Below, in pieces: positions 51,239-57,664 of a DNA stretch of 57,664 bases; position 1 is the stretch's first letter; each line of letters begins with the position of its first letter. The position numbers and the translations under genes were made by a program. Source of the stretch: JBNJEA01 sp051745395. GTDB taxonomy: Bacteria; Desulfobacterota; Desulfobacteria; Desulfobacterales; Desulfosalsimonadaceae. The stretch spans positions 1-57,664 of the forward strand of contig JBNJEA010000004.1 of the NCBI GenBank assembly GCA_051745395.1. The letters are read 5' to 3'. The notes under the pieces are model-generated. The model saw nothing but the letters and a program-made list of their open reading frames with translations. It did not search any database and had not been told where the DNA came from.

Positions 51239-52573
51239 TCATGACGCAATGGCTTCATCGGGAAACTGCGGGGCGATATGATCCACAACAAAGCGGCGCC
51301 AGTCAGCGCGGGCCTTCAGCCGGCCGAGATTGCCGAAATGCCCGTTAAACGTCCGGTCAATGAAGATAATGTCCTTTGAAAACACCATGGTCATGAATTC
51401 GTCGATATACTTCTGGCCCAGCGCCTGGAGCCGTTTGTAAATATCGCCGTCTTCACCGAAGGTATAGGTGCTGTTTTTGGCAACAATTTTTTGAATCTCG
51501 TCGGCGTAGTCCTTGATCATCTGCCAGGGCACCGGGCTGCCGTCGGCCCTGTGAACCCCCATGGATTTCAAAATCTCCGGCATGTCCGGATAATTGTGCT
51601 CCAGCACCGCCTTGACCAGCCGCACGTAGCCGAGGGCCAGCGCATCGGGCACATCCTTCATGCACCCGAAGTCGTAGACCACGATCCCGCCGTTTTCGCG
51701 AAAGGAAAAATTGGATAGGTTGGGATCGGCGTGGAGAAACTGATGATGAAACAGGCCCTTCAGGATAAAACCGGCAAGACTTTTGCCCCACTGGTCTTTG
51801 AGCGCCCGGGAATAATGACCGCCCGTCGCATCATCCGGGCTGATGCCGGTGACCAACTCCATGGCCAGCACATGCCGGGTGGTCAACTCCGGAAACACTT
51901 CCGGGATAACAACCCGCTCGTCACCCGCAAAGCAATCGGCCATGCGGCGCATGTTGTCGGCTTCGTTTTCATAATCGAGTTCCTCGAGCATGCGGTCTTT
52001 CATTTCCTGCCACATGTCATCGATTTCCATCCGCGTAAACATGGAAAAAACGGTTTTGAGCAACCCCTTCAGGTTTTTCAGGTCATTGCGGATAACCTCG
52101 TCGATGCCCGGATACTGCACCTTGAACACGATCTGGCGGCCGTCTTTGAGCACCGCCCGATGCACCTGGCCGATGGAAGCGGCCGCCAGCGACTCCCGGT
52201 CGATGTGCTCGATTTGCTCAAACCGGTCGCCGAGCTCGCAGGCGATCATTTCGTAAATGTCTTCAAACGGCGCGGAAGGGGCCTTTTGCTGAAGGGACTG
52301 CAATACCCGCGTGACTTCCTCGGGCAGCAGGTTCTCATGCAGGCTCAGCATCTGGCCGATTTTCATGGGCACGCCCTTGAGTTCTCCCAGGGCATCCTTG
52401 ACCCGCAGGGCATTTTTCATCATAACAGCCGATTGCTGCTCATCGCTGTTTTCGGCATGCCGCAGGTAGTTGGCCATGGTGTTGGTGGCCATGGAAAACC
52501 CCACCCGGCCGGCCAGACTGCCCAAGCGGGCCATGCGGGAAGTTGCGGATTTTACGAGTTTCTTTTTGGACAT
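51239..52573 (-). CDS. AarF/UbiB (ADCK3/Coq8-like) family protein, copy 3
   Basis: This 444-residue protein is closest in motif pattern to the ADCK3/Coq8 group: MKIGQ in the KxGQ helix (about residue 70), AAASIGQVHRA, VFKVQYPG with the ATP Lys, FLHADPNLSNFSF and YDFGCM. The Ala-rich loop in place of a glycine loop marks the atypical kinases tied to quinone synthesis. The ATG at 52573 is preferred over a TTG at 52591, but neither has a strong ribosome site. It lies downstream of the octamer and heptamer arrays that follow the isocitrate dehydrogenase gene on the same strand. Confidence 0.9.
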   Translation of the reverse strand: MSKKKLVKSATSRMARLGSLAGRVGFSMATNTMANYLRHAENSDEQQSAVMMKNALRVKDALGELKGVPMKIGQMLSLHENLLPEEVTRVLQSLQQKAPSAPFEDIYEMIACELGDRFEQIEHIDRESLAAASIGQVHRAVLKDGRQIVFKVQYPGIDEVIRNDLKNLKGLLKTVFSMFTRMEIDDMWQEMKDRMLEELDYENEADNMRRMADCFAGDERVVIPEVFPELTTRHVLAMELVTGISPDDATGGHYSRALKDQWGKSLAGFILKGLFHHQFLHADPNLSNFSFRENGGIVVYDFGCMKDVPDALALGYVRLVKAVLEHNYPDMPEILKSMGVHRADGSPVPWQMIKDYADEIQKIVAKNSTYTFGEDGDIYKRLQALGQKYIDEFMTMVFSKDIIFIDRTFNGHFGNLGRLKARADWRRFVVDHIAPQFPDEAIAS

Positions 52574-52688
52574 GAAATGCGATCCCGGCAAACCGGAAGG
52601 AGGTTAATAAGTTGTAACGCATTTCATAATATATAATATTTTTCTACGTTTGAAAACGTCTTTTCCAATTTCACAACCGTTTTTCAAT

Positions 52689-52823
52689 AAGGGACTGAGG
52701 GACTGAGGGGCTGAGGGACTGAGGCACTGAGGGACTAAGGGACTGAGGGACTGAGGGACTAAGGGACTGAGTTTTTTTACCTTACACCTTAAACCTTTTA
52801 CCTTACACCTCACACCTTACACC
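52689..52823. repeat. Octamer array (GGGACTGA) adjoining a heptamer array (CCTTACA)
   Basis: GGGACTGA-type units run from 52691 to about 52770. After a T-run come about six heptamers (CCTTACA, CCTTAAA, CCTCACA) to 52823. The last heptamer supplies the TAA stop of isocitrate dehydrogenase (complement of TTA at 52817-52819). This joins in one place the two array types seen separately at 48001 and at 20955/33967. Confidence 0.85.
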
Positions 52824-53941
52824 CTTCCCTTCGTTTCCCCCGTTTCCGGGCCGGAACGGATTCTTGCGGCGATGGCCTCGCCCATGGCGCGGGTGCCGAC
52901 CGGCGGGACCGTATCGTCACTGGTTTTCATATCCGCCGTGACGTATTTTTTTTCGCGGATCACATCGGCGACGGCATTTTCCAGGGTCTTTGCCGCCGCG
53001 CCCTCACCGAGGTGATCGAGCATCAGGGCAGCGGACAAAAGCATGCCGGTGGGGTTGACCCGGTCCTGGCCGGCAATGTCGGGGGCGCTGCCGTGGGTGG
53101 CTTCAAATACCGCGCAATCGTCGCCCATGTTGGCCCCGGGCGCCACCCCCAGCCCGCCCACGAGCCCGGCGGCCAGGTCGGAGATGATATCGCCGTAGAG
53201 GTTGGGCAGCACCAGGACGTCGTAATCTTCCGGGTACTGCACCAACTGCATGCACATGTTGTCCACGAGCTTGTGTTCATAGGGAATGTCGGGATATCGC
53301 CGGCTGACCTGTTCGGCCGTGTTCATAAACATCCCGTCGCTGTATTTCATGATGTTGGCCTTGTCGATGGCACAGACCTTTTTGCGGTGGTAGGCCTTTG
53401 TGTATTCAAAGGCAAAGGTGACAATCCGCTCCGAGGCCTTGGCCGATATCGGCTTAATGCTCACCCCCGTATCGCAGCCCAGCGTAATGCCGCGGTGCTC
53501 CTGGATAAAACGAATCATCGGGTTATCCTCGCCGCAGGTTTCCATGAACTCGATGCCGGCATACAAGTCCTCGGTGTTTTCCCGGACAATGACGAGGTTG
53601 ATGCCGTGGGGATGGACAATGCGGCTGCGAATGCCTTCGTAGTATTTACAGGGCCGGACACAGGCATATAAGTCAAGCTGCTTGCGCAGTTCCACGTTAA
53701 TACTCCGGAAACCCTTTCCGATGGGAGTTTCGACGGGCCCCTTGAGCGCAACGCGGTTTTGCCGGATCGATTCCACTACCCGAGGCGGCAGGGGCGAGCC
53801 CTCTTTTTCCGCCACGGCGATACCGGCCGCCTGGACGTCCCAGTCGATATCGACTCCCAGCGCTTCAACGCATGTCCGGGCAACTTCGGTGACCTCGGGA
53901 CCGACCCCGTCACCGGGAATCAGCGTAATGGTACGGCTCAT
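52817..53941 (-). CDS. NAD-type isocitrate dehydrogenase
   Basis: This beta-decarboxylating dehydrogenase converts isocitrate to 2-oxoglutarate. The start at 53941 (MSRTITLIPGDGVGPE) has a GAGG site and gives 374 residues, shorter than E. coli Icd (416) and like mitochondrial NAD-type enzymes. The substrate loop reads GFRSINVELRKQLDLYACVRP; Ser80 matches the residue phosphorylated by AceK in E. coli. The cofactor region ATHGSAPDIAGQDRVNPTG lacks the Lys/Tyr pair of NADP enzymes, supporting NAD. Homoisocitrate or isopropylmalate dehydrogenase is less likely given the SxNxxLR loop. Confidence 0.88.
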   Translation of the reverse strand: MSRTITLIPGDGVGPEVTEVARTCVEALGVDIDWDVQAAGIAVAEKEGSPLPPRVVESIRQNRVALKGPVETPIGKGFRSINVELRKQLDLYACVRPCKYYEGIRSRIVHPHGINLVIVRENTEDLYAGIEFMETCGEDNPMIRFIQEHRGITLGCDTGVSIKPISAKASERIVTFAFEYTKAYHRKKVCAIDKANIMKYSDGMFMNTAEQVSRRYPDIPYEHKLVDNMCMQLVQYPEDYDVLVLPNLYGDIISDLAAGLVGGLGVAPGANMGDDCAVFEATHGSAPDIAGQDRVNPTGMLLSAALMLDHLGEGAAAKTLENAVADVIREKKYVTADMKTSDDTVPPVGTRAMGEAIAARIRSGPETGETKGRV

Positions 53942-54237
53942 AAGACCTCGCAATGTGCAGGTTAAATGGAAATGTTGTTGAACCGGCCGGATATTTTTAA
54001 AAAAATAACCGCAGTCACCGGGGATTTCAAACCGTCAGCTGCTTCCACAGGCCGATAACCTTTGATGCGATCGCACGACGGCGAAACGTATTTGAAATGT
54101 TTTGATAAGGGGTAAAATAACGGTTTTTTATATATTTGCCATACAACGCCATTTTCTTTTCCGGCCTTGAAACGAATAAATTTGATTGAGAACCCGCGGC
54201 GAATTATGATATGGAAATCGATTTTTCTCCGTAAAAA
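53942..54237. other. AT-rich divergent spacer
   Basis: This is 296 bases between isocitrate dehydrogenase (minus) and the ABC operon (plus). It is AT-rich near 54100-54230 and should contain both promoters. I see no repeat and no clear operator. Confidence 0.5.
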
Positions 54238-55197
54238 ATGGCACTTAAATCAATAGGGATTGCACAATTCATGACACCCGATATTGAGGCGATAGACGTT
54301 TACAAGTCCTTTAAGGCCGTAGACGCCGTCAAGGGGATCAGTCTGTCCATCGGCCAGGGCCAGTTCACGGCCCTGCTCGGTCCAAACGGGGCCGGCAAGA
54401 CCACGCTGGTGGAAATGATCGAAGGCATCCAGGTCCCGGACAGCGGCGAAATCCGGATTTTGGGCAAACCCTGGAAGGGAAACCAGGACGAACTGCACCG
54501 GGCCATCGGGCTGTGCCTCCAGGAAACCCGTTTTATCGATAAGCTAAGCGTCCGCGAAATCCTGCGGATGTTTGCCGGCTTCTACAATTTGGGCAAACAG
54601 CGGGTCGACGAAATCATGGACATCGTGGGCATGACCGACAAAAAGGATGCTTACGCGGTCAACCTTTCCGGCGGTCAGCGCCAGCGCCTGGCCCTGGGCA
54701 TCGCGCTTCTCAACCGGCCGAAGATCCTGCTGTTAGACGAGCCCACCACGGGCTTAGACCCCAACGCCCGCCGGGAAATCTGGGCCATTTTGAGGGATTT
54801 AAAGCAGCAGGCCGGCACATCCCTGGTGCTGACCACCCATTACATGGAGGAAGCCGAACAGCTTTGCGACTATATCATGATCATCGACCAGGGGCGGGTT
54901 TTGACAGAAGGGACCATGGAGGAGCTCCTGGCTGAGGACACCAGCGAAAAGGTCATTGAATTCACTTTAGATGACGCCCATCCGCCCGTGGAAGAATTGC
55001 AGCGCAAAACCCCTTTTCAGATCAACTGGGATACCAACGGCCGCGGCACCATCGCCGTCTCCGACATCGAAAACCAGCTGCCGGCGTTTTTCGATTACCT
55101 GAGGCGCGAAAACACGGGCATTAAAAACATGGAATGCCGCCGAAAAACCCTGGACGACCTTTTCACCGACATGACAGGCAGACGATTGAATGATTAA
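54238..55197 (+). CDS. ABC-2 type exporter ATPase
   Basis: This 319-residue ATP-binding subunit has Walker A (LGPNGAGKTT), Q-loop (LCLQETRF), signature (LSGGQRQR), Walker B (ILLLDEP) and H-loop (LTTHY). An extra C-terminal region of about 90 residues (from about 225) is common in DrrA-type ATPases. The start is uncertain: 54271 (MTPDIEAIDVYK) is as plausible as 54238, since neither has a good ribosome site. The stop overlaps the permease start by eight bases, so the two subunits are co-made. The substrate is unknown; drug, lipid or polysaccharide are possible. Confidence 0.92.
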   Translation: MALKSIGIAQFMTPDIEAIDVYKSFKAVDAVKGISLSIGQGQFTALLGPNGAGKTTLVEMIEGIQVPDSGEIRILGKPWKGNQDELHRAIGLCLQETRFIDKLSVREILRMFAGFYNLGKQRVDEIMDIVGMTDKKDAYAVNLSGGQRQRLALGIALLNRPKILLLDEPTTGLDPNARREIWAILRDLKQQAGTSLVLTTHYMEEAEQLCDYIMIIDQGRVLTEGTMEELLAEDTSEKVIEFTLDDAHPPVEELQRKTPFQINWDTNGRGTIAVSDIENQLPAFFDYLRRENTGIKNMECRRKTLDDLFTDMTGRRLND

Positions 55198-56362
55198 ACG
55201 ACTTCGACTCGAACAACTGCTGCACTTGACCGTCGCCCACGGCAAGGAGGTCTCCCGGCAGCCGGCCGTGCTGTTCTGGGGCATCATCTTTCCGATTTTG
55301 ATTTCCCTCGGCCTCGGCATGGCCTTTACCCGCTCGGCCGAAACCGTCCACAGCATCGCCGTGGTAAACCAGGGCCCCGGCCCGTCCGCGTCGGCGGCTT
55401 CCGGTGACGGGTCTTCGCCCGTGGACCGGTTTCTGGAGCAACACGCCCGCAAAACGGTATCCGGCAATGGACCGGCCACCTACCGGCTGACCCTGGAAAA
55501 CCCGAAGCTGGGCGACACCACCTTTGTATTCCGCAAAACCGAGTGGGCCGATGCCATCCGCCGGGTCAAGCGCGGCAAAACCGGCGTGATCATGCGCCAG
55601 GCCGGCAGCGAAACCACCTATCACTTCGACCCGGCAAACCCGGAAGCCCAGCTGACCTACCTGAAGGTATCCAAACTCATCAGCGGCCGGGCGGCCCCCG
55701 ATGTTTTTCCCGATGCCGCCGGCGCGGCGATCCGGAAAAACGTTGAACCGTTGTCCGTGACCGGCACCCGCTACATCGACTTTCTGGTCCCGGGCCTGAT
55801 TTCCATGGGATTGATGATGTCGTGCATGTGGGGCATCAGCTACGGGACGATCGAAAAACGCTCCAAAAAGCTGCTGCGGCGCATGGTGGCCACCCCCATG
55901 AAAAAAGCCTATTTCCTGATCGCGCTGATGATCGTGCGCATCACCATGAACATCATCGAGGCGGGCCTGTTGTTTTTCTTTGCCTGGCTGGTGTTTGACA
56001 TCTCCGTCCAGGGCAGCCTCGGGGCCCTGGCGGCGATTTTTATCGCCGGCAACATCGCCTTCGGCGGACTTGCCATTTTAACCGCCTCGCATACGGCCAA
56101 CACGGAAATCGGCAACGGCCTGATCAACGCGACGGTGCTGCCCCTGACGATCCTTTCCGGCATTTTTTTCAGCTACCACAACTTTCCGGACTGGAGCATC
56201 CCGGTGATCCAGAAACTGCCGCTGGCCCTGCTTTCCGACGGCATCCGCAGCATTTTTATCGAAGGGGCGGGCTGGCCGGAAACCGCCATGCCGATCTTGC
56301 TTCTGACGGCCATGGGCGTGGCTTTCTTTTCGCTGGGGCTCAAAGTATTCAAATGGCATTAA
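55190..56362 (+). CDS. ABC-2 type exporter permease
   Basis: This 390-residue permease starts with one helix (about residues 22-42), a long extracytoplasmic domain (about 45-195), and five more helices at the C-terminus, the usual layout of ABC-2 exporters. ISMGLMMSCMWGISYGTIEKR and LPLTILSGIFFSYHNFPDW match family blocks. It pairs with the ATPase immediately upstream. A 165-bp inverted-repeat element begins at its stop codon. Confidence 0.92.
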   Translation: MIKRLRLEQLLHLTVAHGKEVSRQPAVLFWGIIFPILISLGLGMAFTRSAETVHSIAVVNQGPGPSASAASGDGSSPVDRFLEQHARKTVSGNGPATYRLTLENPKLGDTTFVFRKTEWADAIRRVKRGKTGVIMRQAGSETTYHFDPANPEAQLTYLKVSKLISGRAAPDVFPDAAGAAIRKNVEPLSVTGTRYIDFLVPGLISMGLMMSCMWGISYGTIEKRSKKLLRRMVATPMKKAYFLIALMIVRITMNIIEAGLLFFFAWLVFDISVQGSLGALAAIFIAGNIAFGGLAILTASHTANTEIGNGLINATVLPLTILSGIFFSYHNFPDWSIPVIQKLPLALLSDGIRSIFIEGAGWPETAMPILLLTAMGVAFFSLGLKVFKWH

Positions 56363-56525
56363 ATTTGACGGCTTCGTAAAAAGTCCAATATCTGCGTTGC
56401 GCTGCCTCCCTCGAAATTTCACGTACAGCCAAGTACGCTGCATTCCTCGGGATGCAGCGGCGCCTTGATCTTGAACTTTTTACTTTGCCGTCCCAAGAGC
56501 GACTTTTTACGAAACCATCAAATTT
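56361..56525. mobile_element. MITE-like element with 25-bp terminal inverted repeats
   Basis: The left end AAATTTGACGGCTTCGTAAA (first 20 of 25 bases, 56361-56385) and the right end (56501-56525, starting GACTTTTTACGAAACC) are inverses at 23 of 25 positions. The 165-bp element has no open reading frame of note and overlaps the last two bases of the permease stop codon. The internal part has more weak palindromes (GCATTCCTCGGGATGC, 56440-56455). I believe similar sequences occur in other Desulfobacterota, which a search would settle. Confidence 0.8.
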
Positions 56526-56566
56526 AGGTGGTAATACGGGCTTTTCAGATTTATGTTGTAGATAAA

Positions 56567-57490
56567 ATGAATGCAATCCATCGAATCAAACTCTTTTTCG
56601 CGCTGTCGCGCACGCCGCACGGCATCCTCGACATGGCCACGCCCGGTGCCGCCGTATTGCTCTACCTGGGGGGCGTGCCGTCGGTCCGGGTGATCCTGAT
56701 CGGCCTGCTGACGGCCTTTGCCGGCTACACGGCCGTTTACGCCTTCAATGACGTGGTCGATTATCGATCGGACAAGGACAAATACGTAAAGCCCGACACG
56801 GCGCCGGAAAACTACCTGGACTCCCTGCTGGTACGCCATCCCATGGCCCAGGGCCTGCTGAGCTTCAAGGAAGGCCTCACATGGGCGATCGGCTGGTCCG
56901 TGGTGGCCATGATCGGGGCATGGCTGTTAAACCCCGTCTGTACATTGATTTTTCTGGCCGGCGCAGCCCTTGAAGCCGTCTATTGCCTGCTGTGGCGGGT
57001 CAGTCCCTGGCGGGCCGTGGTCAGTGGTTTCGTCAAAAACATGGGGGCGGTGGCCGCCCTGTTTGCCGTGGATCCGAGCCCGGAACCGGGTTTTGTGATC
57101 CTGTTGTTTGCCTGCCTGTTTTTCTGGGAAATCGGCGGGCAGAACATCCCGGCGGACTGGACGGATCTCGACGAAGACCGGCGCCTGCGGGCGCAGACCA
57201 TACCGGTACGGCTGGGCGAAAACAAGACGGCCGTGCTGATGCTGTCATCGCTTTTGATCGCCGTCGCCATCACCATCATCCTGTTTGCCATCCGGTTTCC
57301 GGCCCCGCTGTTTGCCGCGCCGGTTGCGATTCTAATCATCGGCTACCTGCTGCTGGTCAAACACGCGCTGCAGCTTTTCAAAAGCCAGCACCGCGACGAT
57401 GCCATGGCGCTGTTTAACAAGGCCAGTTATTTTCCATTGTCGATGCTTACGGTGGCCGTGTTGATGATTATTTATCCGGGTTTTCACTGA
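56567..57490 (+). CDS. UbiA-family prenyltransferase
   Basis: This 307-residue integral membrane enzyme has about eight to nine helices and transfers a prenyl group to an acceptor. The first Asp-rich motif NDVVDYRSDKDKY gives Asn61, Asp62, Asp65 and Asp69. The second, PADWTDLDEDRRLRAQTIP, is near residue 200. Both bind the prenyl diphosphate through magnesium. The start at 56567 gives the usual family length; an earlier ATG at 56528 adds 13 residues. It may serve quinone, heme or archaeal-type lipid synthesis. With three AarF kinases nearby, a quinone link is tempting but not shown. Confidence 0.92.
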   Translation: MNAIHRIKLFFALSRTPHGILDMATPGAAVLLYLGGVPSVRVILIGLLTAFAGYTAVYAFNDVVDYRSDKDKYVKPDTAPENYLDSLLVRHPMAQGLLSFKEGLTWAIGWSVVAMIGAWLLNPVCTLIFLAGAALEAVYCLLWRVSPWRAVVSGFVKNMGAVAALFAVDPSPEPGFVILLFACLFFWEIGGQNIPADWTDLDEDRRLRAQTIPVRLGENKTAVLMLSSLLIAVAITIILFAIRFPAPLFAAPVAILIIGYLLLVKHALQLFKSQHRDDAMALFNKASYFPLSMLTVAVLMIIYPGFH

Positions 57491-57572
57491 TTTTTCAGTT
57501 CGTGTTTTCGTATGCTGAATCCAGGCATCATGAACTACTAAAGACTAACGAAAAAAGCAATTTGCCCCGTCC

Positions 57573-57600
57573 GTCATGCCTGCGAAGGCAGGCATCCAGA
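57573..57600. repeat. REP-like unit, window end
   Basis: This is the same GTCATGCCTGC-GAAG-GCAGGCAT hairpin as at 20493, followed by CCAGA. The stretch at about 57624-57634 (TAGATGCCCGC) is a degraded inverse half. Its far side may continue past the window. Confidence 0.75.
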
Positions 57601-57664
57601 GTCTTTTGCCACATAGAAAGATAGATGCCCGCATGTGCCCGGTATATGCCAGAATGGCGGAGAG

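Noticed and set aside
1..57664. tRNA, rRNA, riboswitch or prophage genes
   Set aside because: None was recognised by eye on either strand. A covariance-model search would be needed to exclude small RNAs.

Overview
This window looks like chromosome from a GC-rich Gram-negative anaerobe, most likely a sulfate-reducing Desulfobacterota of the Desulfobacterales type. That placement is my inference. It rests on an oxygen-sensitive glycyl-radical enzyme with its activase, a PrkA/YeaH/SpoVR cluster, a non-canonical IscS/IscU pair, an NAD-type isocitrate dehydrogenase and many dispersed palindromic repeats. I see no rRNA, tRNA, CRISPR, prophage or intact insertion sequence.

Layout. 1-3729 (minus) is an RND efflux pump, cut by the window edge, with its membrane-fusion protein. 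3940-5863 (plus) holds RidA, a VapBC-type toxin-antitoxin pair and a SHOCT-tailed membrane protein. 5878-13350 (minus) is a signalling block: a HEAT-like protein overlapping an HD-GYP protein, then an AarF/UbiB kinase and a multi-PAS hybrid histidine kinase. 13471-20325 is a carbon-flow cluster: malate synthase, isocitrate lyase and GTP-type PEP carboxykinase on minus, with aceK divergent on plus. 21037-26558 (minus) carries an acyl-CoA-reductase-like SDR, a DUF2156 protein, a PIN-like protein with a large insertion and a fatty acyl-CoA ligase. A periplasmic penicillin-acylase-type Ntn hydrolase follows on plus (26945-29575). 30125-37511 (minus) is a four-gene PrkA-YeaH-SpoVR-PrkA cluster. 38370-43115 (plus) is a TetR regulator, a glycyl-radical activase and a 1004-residue glycyl-radical enzyme. 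44084-53941 holds IscU and an IscS-like protein, a Nudix hydrolase, a YkgJ-type protein, a TPR lipoprotein-like exported protein, two more AarF kinases, an acetate transporter of the SatP family and NAD-isocitrate dehydrogenase. 54238-57490 is an ABC-2 exporter and a UbiA prenyltransferase.

How it fits together. SatP, isocitrate lyase, malate synthase, AceK, isocitrate dehydrogenase and PEP carboxykinase form nearly a full set for growth on acetate or acetyl-CoA through the glyoxylate bypass and on to gluconeogenesis. The acyl-CoA ligase, SDR, DUF2156 protein and acylase suggest lipid or acyl-amide metabolism. Three AarF/UbiB kinases and a UbiA enzyme suggest isoprenoid-quinone or lipid homeostasis.

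The strongest unusual signals are: (1) a glycyl-radical enzyme with an N-terminal SCP2-like lipid-carrier domain; (2) two 196-nt palindromic intergenic elements whose stems differ in sequence but keep pairing; (3) an IscS-like protein in which the PLP lysine position is threonine, next to an IscU with a zinc-ribbon tail; (4) heptamer and octamer arrays that begin at or right after stop codons; and (5) several families of dispersed inverted repeats filling the gaps.
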